DNA from: Streptomyces hygroscopicus
GTDB lineage: Bacteria; Actinomycetota; Actinomycetes; Streptomycetales; Streptomycetaceae
Length of the DNA stretch: 64,000 nt
Assembly: GCA_002021875.1 (NCBI GenBank)
Contig: CP018627.1
Coordinates: 11,780,001 to 11,844,000 of the forward strand
Reading direction: 5' to 3'
The notes below the pieces were generated by a model. That model was not told the DNA's origin. It did no database searches and worked only from the letters and a program-made list of their open reading frames with translations. The translations under genes were made by a program, and so were the position numbers. Positions within the stretch are counted from its first letter, which is position 1. Each line of letters begins with the position of its first letter. Positions 45,006-53,436 of this stretch are shown here, in pieces.

Positions 45006-45115
45006 ATGCCCAGGACACGTGAGCAGAGGGCGGCGCGGGAGCTTCGGGACGGCCAGTACGTCAACCTCGGCATCGGCCTGCCCACCCTGATCCCCAATTA
45101 CCTCCCCGACCATGC
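45006..45115 (+). pseudogene. CoA-transferase subunit B N-terminal relic (pcaJ-like)
   Basis: From ATG 45006 the frame gives [20 protein letters not shown] then [13 protein letters not shown], the N terminus of the beta subunit of 3-oxoacid CoA-transferase. After about 36 residues it is joined to a thiolase fragment. The catalytic glutamate region is gone. The order A, B, thiolase is that of pca operons for beta-ketoadipate degradation. Confidence 0.7.
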
Positions 45116-45116
45116 C

Positions 45117-45303
45117 GACGAGACCGCAACGTCGACCGTATGGCCGCGCTCCTCGCAGGCATGCCCACCTCGGTTCCAGGCGTGACCATCAACCGGGCTG
45201 TGCGCCTCCGCCACCATGCCCGATGCCCCATCCTCGCCTACGCCCGGACGGTCGGAGGGCGCGGTCCTGCTCCGCCGTCCACGGACCGCAGCTCCGTGGT
45301 GGC
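45117..45303 (+). pseudogene. Thiolase relic (pcaF-like)
   Basis: [20 protein letters not shown] then TINR matches the segment just before the active cysteine of beta-ketoadipyl-CoA or acetyl-CoA thiolases. A frame change follows (LCAS can be read in the next frame) and similarity is lost near 45225. The relic is fused to the preceding CoA-transferase fragment, so a deletion has removed most of both genes. Confidence 0.6.
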
Positions 45304-45345
45304 GTGAGGGCCGCGGGGGAAACGCCTGAAGGGCCGCAGCGCTTG

Positions 45346-46294
45346 TCATCGCAGTGCGTGGACCACGGAGTCGAGGAGTGCGAAGAGTTCCGGATCCACG
45401 TCGACCCCGGGTCGCAGAGCGCTCCACAGCACGGTCACGACGCCTTCCGTGGGGTTGATGTAGAGCTTCTGCCCGCCGTGCCCGAGCCCTACGAAGGTCG
45501 GGACACGACCGTGGGCACCGGCGGCCCCGGGTGGGATGGCCCACCACAGGTAGCCGTAGCCGTACGGGGATCCTTCGTATAGGTGTCCGTAGCCGGTGAG
45601 CCTGGATTCGGGTCGGCCGGCCTGGTTCCGCCATCCCCTCGGCACGACTCCGTCATCGCCGGTCAGGATGAACTGGCCGAAGCGGCCGTAGTCGCGCAGT
45701 GTCGCCTGGATGCAGCCTCCGCCCATCTCCCGGCCCCCGGGCGCGTCGAGTATCCAGTACGCGTCGGCCTCCATTCCCAAGGGGCGCCAGATCTTTTCCG
45801 ACAGGTAGTGGCTCGCCGTTTTCCCCGTCGCGTTGGCGACGACGGCCGAGAGCACGTAGGTCTCGCCAGTGGAATAGTTGAAGACGCTGCCGGGTGCCGC
45901 TGCCCGCGGGCGGGTCCGCATGAGTTCCATGACCGCGCCTCGCTGCTTGCCGTATATCCCTTTGAACATGCGCGCGATGTCGTTTGATCGCGCCGTCGGC
46001 CAGGGCTGCGCCGATCAGGGTGGAGGTGACGGACTTGGCAATGGACGTCGACGTCCATCGCGTCGTTTCGGTGTCGCCCATCGCGTATTGCTCGTGGGCG
46101 ATGGCGCCGTCCTTGAGTACCAGGAGACCGGCGATCCGGTTTTCGGCGACGAAGCGCCGGACGGTGCGCCTGGTTCCCCGGTAGGTGTAGCGCACGTCGC
46201 TCAGTGAGGTTCCGTTGCGCGGGAGCGGGGTGGTTCGGGCCGGGTCCGTGTGGATGGCACGGGTCGCGAGCCGTTGGCGGTCGACGTGCCGCCT
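45346..46294 (-). pseudogene. Serine hydrolase (beta-lactamase/NylB-like), main part, disrupted
   Basis: On the minus strand the N-terminal part reads RRFVAENRIAGLLVLKDGAI, and WTSTSIAKSVTSTLIGAALA holds the SxxK nucleophile (SIAK). Near 45985 the frame breaks within DGAIK and resumes with SNDIARMFKGIYGKQ, having lost the segment usually present between these parts. FNYSTGETYVLSAVVAN, holding the tyrosine motif, and LGHGGQKLYINPTEGVVTVL follow to the stop at 45346. Upstream, two IS elements separate this part from a possible Tat-signal 5' end at 48627. Substrate class: esters or amides; the gene is dead. Confidence 0.7.
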
Positions 46295-46295
46295 A

Positions 46296-47194
46296 GGCAG
46301 TTTCGTTTGGATCAGTGGCTCGTTGGTCCTGGTGTGCCGTTGACTGATGCGCAGTGGACGCGGATCGAACCGTTGCTCCCGGACCGGACACCCAAGCGGG
46401 GCGGCCGGTGGCGCGACCACCGCGAGGTGATCGACGCGATCGCCTGGAAGTTCCAGACCGGATCCCAGTGGGTCCACCTGCCGGAGAAGTTCGGCAACTG
46501 GAGAGGTGTATACAACCGACTGCGGATGTGGGCCGTCGACGGCACCTGGGAGCGGGTCTTCACCGCCCTGATGGCCCAGGCCGACGCCGACGAGGACCTG
46601 AAATGGGCGGTCGCGGTGGACTCCACGATCGTGCGAGCACATCAGCACGCGGCCGGGGCCCGCAAAAAGGGGCCCCGGCCGGCGAGCCGGCCGACAACGC
46701 CATCGGCCGGTCCCGCGGCGGACTGACCACGAAGATCCACCTCGCGGCCGACGGCAACTGCCGCCCCCTGGCCTTCCACCTCACCGCCGGGCAGGCCGGG
46801 GACGCCCCCGTCTTCCCGCAGGTGATGGCCCGCCTACGGGTACCCCGCCCGCACGGGCGGCCCCGCACACGGCCCGATGTGGTCCTGGCCGACAAGGCGT
46901 ACTCCTCCCGTGCCATCCGCGAGCACCTGCGACAGCGGGGCATTCGCACGGTGATCCCCGTCCCCGCGGACCAACGGGCCCACCGACAACGGCGAGGCAA
47001 CCGAGGCGGCCGCCCACCCGCCTTCGACCGTGAGACATACAAGCAGCGCAACACCGTCGAGCGGTGCATCAACCGCCTGAAGCAATGGCGCGGCATCGCC
47101 ACCCGCTACGAGAAGACCGCGACGATCTACCTGGCCGGACTCCACATCGCAGGCATCTTCCTCTGGTCCGCCCGATGATCTAAACGAAACTGCC
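46296..47194 (+). mobile_element. IS5-family element, about 899 bp, apparently complete
   Basis: The ends are GGCAGTTTCGTTTGGATCA (from 46296) and its near-perfect complement ending at 47194, differing at one position. TA is present at both junctions (46294-46295 and 47195-47196), giving a TA or CTAG-type target duplication. One transposase is encoded through a -1 frameshift. The right end abuts the left end of an IS630-type element. Confidence 0.85.
46334..47178 (+). CDS. IS5-family transposase, two frames joined by -1 frameshifting
   Basis: The first frame (GTG 46334 or a TTG just upstream) reads LTDAQWTRIEPLLPDRTPKR and KWAVAVDSTIVRAHQHAAGA, with the first catalytic Asp, and overlaps the second frame at a CAAAAAG run (46663-46669). 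A -1 shift there continues into RSRGGLTTKIHLAADGNCRP, VVLADKAYSSRAIREHLRQR with the second Asp, and NTVERCINRLKQWRGIATRY with the Glu. This arrangement is usual for Streptomyces IS5 elements. All motifs are intact, so the element may be active. Confidence 0.85.
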
Positions 47195-47196
47195 TA

Positions 47197-48412
47197 GTGC
47201 TGCGTTCCGCTTTTGCTGGGTATATGTCCTGATGGCGGGGTAGTTGGTGAAGCTCGGGGGCGGGTGTTTGCCGATGGTTTTACGGGCACGGCCGGGGCGT
47301 GATGAGGACGAACGAGCCGTCGTTCGCCGGTTGTCGCGGGCACGGAAGGCTCCCAGTGATGCAGTGATGCGGGCCCGGATGATCGAGCTGAGCTGGTTGG
47401 GCCTGCGGGTGCCGGCGATCGCCGTTGAGCTGAGCTGCAGCCAGAAGACCGTGCGGTGCTGGCTGCACCGCTTCAATCGCTCAGGTCTGCAAGGCCTGGA
47501 CGATCTGGGCGGTCAGGGCCGCAAGCGGCGGATCACCGAAGAGCAACGCTCCAGGATCATCTCCCTGGTGAAAACCATGCCGCCGGGACGGCTGAGGTGG
47601 GAACCGGTCGGAGAGCTGTGGGCCTTCGACGAGGCCGGGCCACCCGAGTGGACCCTGGACTCCCTGACCGTGGCAGCGCGGGCCGAGGGGATCGAGGTGG
47701 GGCGCAGTCAGGTCCGCCGTATCCTGCTCGCCGAAGGCGTGCGCTGGCGTCGCACCCGGTCCTGGACGAGGTCGAAGGATCCGGACTTCGTCCCAAAAGG
47801 ACACGGATCATCGGCCTCTACACCCACCCACCCGACGACGCGACGGTGATCTGCGCCGACGAGCTGGGGCCGGTGATCCCGCGGACCTTCCCGCCCGCAC
47901 CTGCCTGGTCACCCGACGGGCACCGGATCAAAGCGGAACTCGACTACACCCGCGGACCGGAGAAGACCTGGGTCTACGGTGGTCTGCGCCCCTCCGACGG
48001 CCAGGCCGTCACCATGACCGCTTCCTCCCGCAACAGCGTCTTCTACCAGCAGTTCCTCCAACAGCTCGAGGACGCCAACCCGCACGGGGAGATCTGGATC
48101 GTCACCGACAACCTGTCCTCCCACAACAGCCTGTCCACCCGGACCTGGCTGGAGGACCACCCCCGCATCCACCACGCCTTCATCCCCGTCGGCGCCTGCT
48201 GGCTCAACCTCCAGGAAGGCTGGTGGCGCATCTTCCGCAAAGCCGCCCTCGCCGGGCGGTCATTCGCCAACCGCGACGACATCACGTACGCCACGACCCT
48301 GGCCACCGACCAGCTCAACTCCCGCGCCAAACCCTGGATCTGGGGCAGACCCGCGCCACCAACTCGCCCACGACGACGCCGATTTGTGTACACCCTTTGA
48401 GGAACGCAGCAC
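47197..48412 (+). mobile_element. IS630-family element, 1216 bp, apparently complete
   Basis: The terminal inverted repeats are GTGCTGCGTTCC (from 47197) and GGAACGCAGCAC (ending 48412), flanked on each side by TA (47195-47196 and 48413-48414), the IS630 signature target. It lies directly against the IS5-type element, sharing the TA between them. It encodes one transposase through a -1 frameshift. Confidence 0.9.
47244..48400 (+). CDS. IS630-family transposase with -1 frameshift
   Basis: The first frame has the helix-turn-helix part (RARMIELSWLGLRVPAIAVE, CSQKTVRCWLHRFNRSGLQG) and a second winged-helix (GRSQVRRILLAEGVRWRRTR). Near 47797 a CCAAAAG run allows a -1 shift into the catalytic frame: VICADELGPVIPRTF with the first Asp, EIWIVTDNLSSHNSLSTRTW with the second, and CWLNLQEGWWRIFRKAALAG with the Glu. 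It ends FVYTL at the right terminus. Motifs are complete, so the copy is probably functional. Confidence 0.85.
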
Positions 48413-48414
48413 TA

Positions 48415-48627
48415 GGTCGCGGCCTGGTTCTCCGGGGTGGTGTCGAGGAGGTACTCGGCGATCGGCTCGGCCTCCGGTGCGAGGCCCGAGCGGCTGGACG
48501 CACCCGTGTGCCTCGACCGTGCCTCCGCACCGCGGACGCCGAGAGCGCTCACGGTTACGACTCCCGCTGTGGCGAGGGTGGATCGGCGGCTCAGGACGTG
48601 GTGGTTGTCGATGGGCCTGAAGGTCAT
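48415..48627 (-). pseudogene. Tat-signal 5' fragment, probably of the split serine hydrolase
   Basis: ATG 48627 with GGGAGAG upstream opens a peptide with a twin-arginine signal (SRRSTLATAGVVTVSALG) and an extracytoplasmic start EPIAEYLLDTTPENQAA. The frame meets the right IS630 flank at 48414. Removing both IS elements joins it to the serine-hydrolase part ending at 46294, though with a one-base frame mismatch. It is therefore likely, but not proved, to be the 5' end of that gene. Confidence 0.5.
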
Positions 48628-48881
48628 CGCGGCTCTCCCCTCATGATTGAGCCGCATCCCTCGTCTTGCGATGCGGCTTGTGGAACGTTGGGAGCAAGTG
48701 TTCATACGCGTAGGGCACGGGACCAATGTGCGGTACACGCATCGGAACGGCTGAGGCTGTGGCTCCGTGTCCTATGGGCGGTGCGGTTGCCGTGCCCCAA
48801 CGGTTAGCTGCGGGACTGGCGCGATACTGCACGACAGACCTCGAGCGCCGCGAGCGGCCGTGCCACCTCCGGCCCGTGTCG

Positions 48882-49040
48882 TGACACCCGCCTCTTCGAC
48901 ACGGCCGATGCGGAGTGGGCGCTCATCGAGCCGCCGCGGCCGCCGCTGGTCTGCACCGCCCGCAGGGACACCCGCCAGGAGAAGTGGCCGCGGCGGGAGA
49001 TGATCGACGGCGTCCGCCACGTGTGGCTGCGGGAGCTCTG
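48882..49040 (+). pseudogene. IS5-type transposase N-terminal relic
   Basis: RLFDTADAEWALIEP followed by EKWPRREMIDGVRHVWLR resembles the first 50 residues of IS5-type transposases (DAEWALIEPLLP... REIVDAIRYL). It lacks a start codon and ends at the regulator gene on the other strand. It is a short remnant. Confidence 0.55.
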
Positions 49041-49044
49041 CCGG

Positions 49045-50634
49045 TCAAGGGTGCGTGCGATGCTCGTCGGGCAGCCAGTGCAGGGCGAACCAGAGTTCCA
49101 TGCGGACGCCCGGGTCCCGAAGGTCGACGTCGAGGAGTTCGGCGACCCGAGCGAGGCGGTGGCGCACGGTGTTGCGGTGCACCCGCAGGGCTGCCGCGGC
49201 GCGGTCCCAGCTGCCGTGCAGGTTCAGCCAGGTCCGCAGGGTGTCCAGGAGGACCGTGGTGCCCGGTGAACCGGCCTGGTCCAGCGGGGCGAAGCGGGTC
49301 CGGGCGAGCTCTTGGGCGTCGGCCGGCGCGACGATCGCATCAAGGCTGAGCGGGTCGGGGGAGTGCACGACGGCGGGGGCATCGGCGGCGATCGCGCGCT
49401 GCAGGGCGCGCTCGGCCTGGCGGTCGGCTGGTGGCAGGTCGGGGGCGGATACGGGCGCGCTGAAGCCGAGGATCCACCCCAGGTCGGCGGCCTGTGCGGG
49501 GGCGCTGGGCCGGGTGTCCGGTGCGCCGGGGATCAGCGCTCTCAGACTGGGGCCGTCGATGTACAGGTACGGCGTGCCCAGTGCGGTGCCCAGCGTCGCG
49601 AGCTGGGCCGGATCGTCACCGGTCGGCGGTGCCGGTGTGGAGCGTCTGGGGACGTGCCGTCCGTGGACCACGATCCAGTGCTCGCCGCTCGTTCGGCCGG
49701 CGGGGGCCAGGGCGGGGGCTACCTGGGCGGGAGTGGCCCCGAGCATCAGCCGTACCAGCGCGCCGACGCTGTGGGTGTCGGTGCCCAGGGCATGCCGCGG
49801 GCTGGTGAGCAGGGCCAGCAAGACGGTCGCCGTACTGGTCACGTGGCGGTGAACCAGAGTCGGGGCCGTGGCGGTGGCCTGAGCAAGGGCCAGCGGCGTG
49901 GTGGCGCCGTCGGTGCCGGGCAGGGTGTGGACGGTCAGGTGGATGCCTCCGTGGTGATCCGCTGCTGCCGTGGGAGGAGCTGGTCTGTGCGCCGCGTGAC
50001 GTCGGCTGGTGCGCGCGAGGGTGCGTACGGCGAGGTCGCGCACGCGCCGCGGTGCGGGAGCAGGGGGGCGAGGACCGGCGCCGAACAGCTCGTTGCCCTG
50101 GGCGTCGAAAAGCACCGCCCAGGCCCCGGTGTGGGCGCTGAGCTGGGTGAGCACGGCCTGGAGCGCATCCGGACGGGCGGCAGCGGAGGCGAGAGCCGAC
50201 TGAGCCTTGGAGATGTCCCTCAGCTCACGGTTGCGGGCCTCGGCGATGGCGGCGTACGTGGCCTGCCCGACCGCCACGAACGGTGTGGCCGGCGGCAGCC
50301 GCAGGAGCGGCAGCCCGTGGCGGTCACAGGCTGCGGCGAGTTCGGGTGGAACCTCCTCGTGTACAGGGGCGACACCGAACCCCAGCGCGGCCACCCCGGC
50401 GGCGACGACGCGCCGCAGGTAGGTGTCGATACCGTCCGCGGAGCGCGGGAGGCGAACGCCCGCGGTCAGGAGGAGTTCGCCGCCGAAGAGGTAGGGCGTG
50501 GGGTCCTCGATCTCCGTGGTGCCGACCGTGCTGATACGGCGGTCCTCGGCCGGTCCGGCGACCTGGCGCAGGCCCAGTTCCGGGTCGGCCAGCAACACGC
50601 TGAGGGGAACGGACGGCTGCTCGGTCTCGGTCAT
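49045..50634 (-). CDS. PucR-family transcriptional regulator
   Basis: A 529-residue regulator with the classical N-terminal PucR domain (LRQVAGPAEDRRISTVGTTE, then PYLFGGELLLTAGVRLPRSA), a central GGDEF-like CdaR region and the C-terminal helix-turn-helix (LHGSWDRAAAALRVHRNTVR, HRLARVAELLDVDL). ATG 50634 lies after GGGAGGATGCCTCCTC, a ribosome site that can fold on itself. It is divergent from a sodium:solute symporter and class II aldolase operon, which it probably activates in response to the transported compound. Related regulators act in purine or organic-acid use. Confidence 0.85.
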   Translation of the reverse strand: MTETEQPSVPLSVLLADPELGLRQVAGPAEDRRISTVGTTEIEDPTPYLFGGELLLTAGVRLPRSADGIDTYLRRVVAAGVAALGFGVAPVHEEVPPELAAACDRHGLPLLRLPPATPFVAVGQATYAAIAEARNRELRDISKAQSALASAAARPDALQAVLTQLSAHTGAWAVLFDAQGNELFGAGPRPPAPAPRRVRDLAVRTLARTSRRHAAHRPAPPTAAADHHGGIHLTVHTLPGTDGATTPLALAQATATAPTLVHRHVTSTATVLLALLTSPRHALGTDTHSVGALVRLMLGATPAQVAPALAPAGRTSGEHWIVVHGRHVPRRSTPAPPTGDDPAQLATLGTALGTPYLYIDGPSLRALIPGAPDTRPSAPAQAADLGWILGFSAPVSAPDLPPADRQAERALQRAIAADAPAVVHSPDPLSLDAIVAPADAQELARTRFAPLDQAGSPGTTVLLDTLRTWLNLHGSWDRAAAALRVHRNTVRHRLARVAELLDVDLRDPGVRMELWFALHWLPDEHRTHP

Positions 50635-50932
50635 GAGGAGGCATCCTCCCAGCCCGGCGGCACTGCGCGGGAGCGCCGGTTTTATCCAACGGATGACTCC
50701 ATATTGGATAGAACCCGCACTTCTGCAACAGGACGACCGGTAGCTACGGTCGTGTAACCAGCAGGGCACCACCCCCGGCCCTTGCCCACGTGCACATCCC
50801 CTTACCTCCCTCTCTCTTCTCCTCAGCGCTGCGCCGCCGGCCTCCCCACCTGGCGCGCAGCCACTGCCTTCCCCTCAGCCCCTTTGACGGCTTCGCGCAT
50901 CAGGCGCCGGCCGCGGCGATCGGAGGACCCTG

Positions 50933-52396
50933 ATGACCGTCGACTACCTCGTCATGGCCGGATACCTGCTGGGCATCGTCGGCGTGGGCTGGTGGGGCAA
51001 GAAATGCGCCGCCTCCAAGAGCGACTTCCTGGTCGCCGGAAGACGCCTGGGCCCCCTCATGTACACCGGCACGATGGCCGCCGTCGTCCTGGGCGGCGCC
51101 TCCACCATCGGCGGTGTACGCCTGGGCTACACCTACGGCATCTCCGGTGCCGCCATGGTCTGCTCCATCGGACTCGGGCTGCTGGCCCTGAGTATCTTCT
51201 TTTCCGCCCGGATCGCCCGGCTGCGGGTCTACACCGTCGCCGAGATGCTCTCCCTGCGCTACGGCGACGCCGCCAGCATTGTCTCCGGCATCGTCATGTG
51301 GATCTACACACTCATGCTGGTGGTGACCTCCACCATCGCCTACGCCAGCGTCTTTGACGTCCTGTTCGACGTCCCGCGCTGGGTCGCGGTCGTCATCGGC
51401 GGCACGATCGTCGTCGGCTACTCGGCGCTCGGCGGCATGTGGTCCATCACGCTCACCGACATGGTCCAGTTCGTGGTCAAGAGCCTGGGCGTCCTCGTCC
51501 TGCTGCTGCCCATCGCGGTGGTCAAGGCCGGCGGATTCGCCGCTATGGCCGACCGTCTTCCGCACGGCTACCTCTCCCCGACCTCCATCGGCGGACAGGC
51601 CATCTTCACCTTCGTACTGATCTACACCTTCGGCATGCTCATCGGGCAGGACATCTGGCAGCGGGTCTTCACCGCCCGCACCGACAAGGTCGCCGCCTGG
51701 GGCGGCACCGTCGCCGGCGTCTACTGTCTCGTCTACGCCCTGGCCGGAGCCTTCATCGGCATGGCCACCAAGGCGCTCTACCCCAACCTGGCCAGCGCCG
51801 ATGAGGCATTCGCCACCATCGTCAAGCACGCCCTGCCCACCGGAATCAAGGGCCTGGTCCTGGCCGCCGCCCTGTCCGCGATGATGTCCACCGCCAGCGG
51901 CGCCCTGATCGCCTCCGCCACCGTCGCCACCAATGACATCTGGGCCCGGCTGCGTCACCGCGGCCGCCATGAGGCCCCCGTCAGCCCGGAGGACCAGGAC
52001 GAGATCGGCTCCAACCGCCTGGCCATAGCGATCCTCGGCGTGACCTCCATGGTCATCGCCTGCCTCCTCGGGGACGTCATCGAGGCCCTCACCGTCGCCT
52101 ACAACCTGCTCGTCGGCGGCCTGCTCGTACCCATCCTCGGCGGCCTGATCTGGAGGCGCGGAAACCTGCCCGGCGCCATGGCCTCGATGATCGCGGGCGG
52201 CGCCACAGTGATCACTTTTATGGTGATCGACGGACTCCTCGCCAACGAACCGGTCTACTACGGCCTGCTCGCCAGCCTCATCGCCTATGTGGCCGTCAGC
52301 CTCGCGACCAAGCCGACCGAAGAAGCCGTCGTCGCGGCATGGCGCCGCCGCCTGGCAGGCGAGCCCACCAGCACCCCCGAATTCAGCGCGGCCTGA
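50933..52396 (+). CDS. Sodium:solute symporter (SSS family)
   Basis: A 487-residue membrane protein with about thirteen helices. SSS features include DFLVAGRRLGPLMYTGTMAA, TIGGVRLGYTYGISGAAMV, GGMWSITLTDMVQFVVKSLG and GLVLAAALSAMMSTASGALI. It uses sodium to import a solute such as a carboxylate, sugar or purine-related compound. It starts at ATG 50933 after GGAGGA and is followed 99 bases later by a class II aldolase gene. The regulator on the other strand probably controls it. The substrate is unknown. Confidence 0.88.
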   Translation: MTVDYLVMAGYLLGIVGVGWWGKKCAASKSDFLVAGRRLGPLMYTGTMAAVVLGGASTIGGVRLGYTYGISGAAMVCSIGLGLLALSIFFSARIARLRVYTVAEMLSLRYGDAASIVSGIVMWIYTLMLVVTSTIAYASVFDVLFDVPRWVAVVIGGTIVVGYSALGGMWSITLTDMVQFVVKSLGVLVLLLPIAVVKAGGFAAMADRLPHGYLSPTSIGGQAIFTFVLIYTFGMLIGQDIWQRVFTARTDKVAAWGGTVAGVYCLVYALAGAFIGMATKALYPNLASADEAFATIVKHALPTGIKGLVLAAALSAMMSTASGALIASATVATNDIWARLRHRGRHEAPVSPEDQDEIGSNRLAIAILGVTSMVIACLLGDVIEALTVAYNLLVGGLLVPILGGLIWRRGNLPGAMASMIAGGATVITFMVIDGLLANEPVYYGLLASLIAYVAVSLATKPTEEAVVAAWRRRLAGEPTSTPEFSAA

Positions 52397-52495
52397 TCAA
52401 ACCGACGGCGTCGGCAGCTCACTCACCGACACAGACCCCGGGCAAACCGGCCCGGGGCCCCGCTGGCCATCAGGTCCACGACAGAAGGAGCACTC

Positions 52496-53287
52496 ATGAC
52501 CGAAGTGACACTCCGCACCGATCACACCGCCCAGACCACCTCCGACGAGGAACACCGCCTGCGCCGCGAACTCGCCGCCGTCTACCGCCTGGTTGCCCAC
52601 TTCCGGATGACCGACCTGATCTTCACGCATATCTCCGTCCGGCTCCCCGGACCCGAGCACCACTTCCTGATCAACCCGTACGGCCTGCTCTTCGAGGAGA
52701 TCACCGCGTCGAACCTGGTCAAGGTCGACCTCTCCGGCCGGCCCGTCGAGGACACCCCGCACCCCGTCAACCCGGCCGGTTTCGTCATCCACAGCGCCAT
52801 CCACGCCGCCCGCCCCGACGCCCACTGCGTCTTGCACACCCACACCAAGGCCGGCTGTGCGGTCGCCGCGCAGGAGGACGGTCTGCTCCCGCTCAACCAG
52901 ATCTCCATGGAGTTCTACGGCAGGGTCGGCTACCACGACTACGAGGGCGTCGCCCTCAACTTCGCCGAACAGCGCCGCCTCATCACCGACCTCGCCGACC
53001 ACCCCGCGATGATCCTGCGCAACCACGGCCTGCTCACCGTCGGCGAAACCCCCGCCCAAGCCTTCCTGCGCATGTACTACCTCGACAAGGCATGCGAGAT
53101 ACAGACCGCGGCCACGGCCGCCGGCTCCGAGCTCATCACCCCCCACCCCGACATCTGCGAACTCACCGCACGCCAACTGGCCGACGAGGACGACAGCTCC
53201 GACCTCCAGGACGACAAGGCGTACGACCTCGCCTGGGCGGCACTGCTCCGGATGGTCGAGCGCATCGCCCCCGACTACAAGGACTGA
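52496..53287 (+). CDS. Class II aldolase/adducin-family protein
   Basis: A 263-residue class II aldolase-type enzyme. Zinc ligands are visible in VLHTHTKAG, plus a later His in ILRNHGLLTVG. FTHISVRLPGPEHHFLINPY and VNPAGFVIHSAIHAARPDAH are also family features. It probably cleaves or epimerises a phosphorylated or free acid-sugar, or decarboxylates one. AGGAGC precedes ATG 52496. Together with the symporter it makes an uptake and breakdown unit. Adducin-like non-catalytic members exist, but the metal site looks complete here. Confidence 0.85.
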   Translation: MTEVTLRTDHTAQTTSDEEHRLRRELAAVYRLVAHFRMTDLIFTHISVRLPGPEHHFLINPYGLLFEEITASNLVKVDLSGRPVEDTPHPVNPAGFVIHSAIHAARPDAHCVLHTHTKAGCAVAAQEDGLLPLNQISMEFYGRVGYHDYEGVALNFAEQRRLITDLADHPAMILRNHGLLTVGETPAQAFLRMYYLDKACEIQTAATAAGSELITPHPDICELTARQLADEDDSSDLQDDKAYDLAWAALLRMVERIAPDYKD

Positions 53288-53304
53288 AGCCTCGGGTTCA
53301 CGCA

Positions 53305-53344
53305 CAGCTCGTAGAGCTGCTGCCGAAGCCCCTCCGGCGGCAGC
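53305..53344. terminator. Hairpins between convergent genes
   Basis: CAGCTC-GTA-GAGCTG (53305-53319) is a perfect short stem, followed by a second stem with CTGCCG and CGGCGGCAG halves. They lie between the aldolase gene and the convergent glycosidase gene and may serve as a bidirectional terminator without a long T-run. Confidence 0.5.
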
Positions 53345-53436
53345 GGCGTTGTCGTGTTTCGTCACGTTGCCCGGGCGACCCGCTTCGGTGTTTCGCCGCC
53401 GCACGGGGTCGTCGCCGAGGCATCGGGAGCGCCGCG

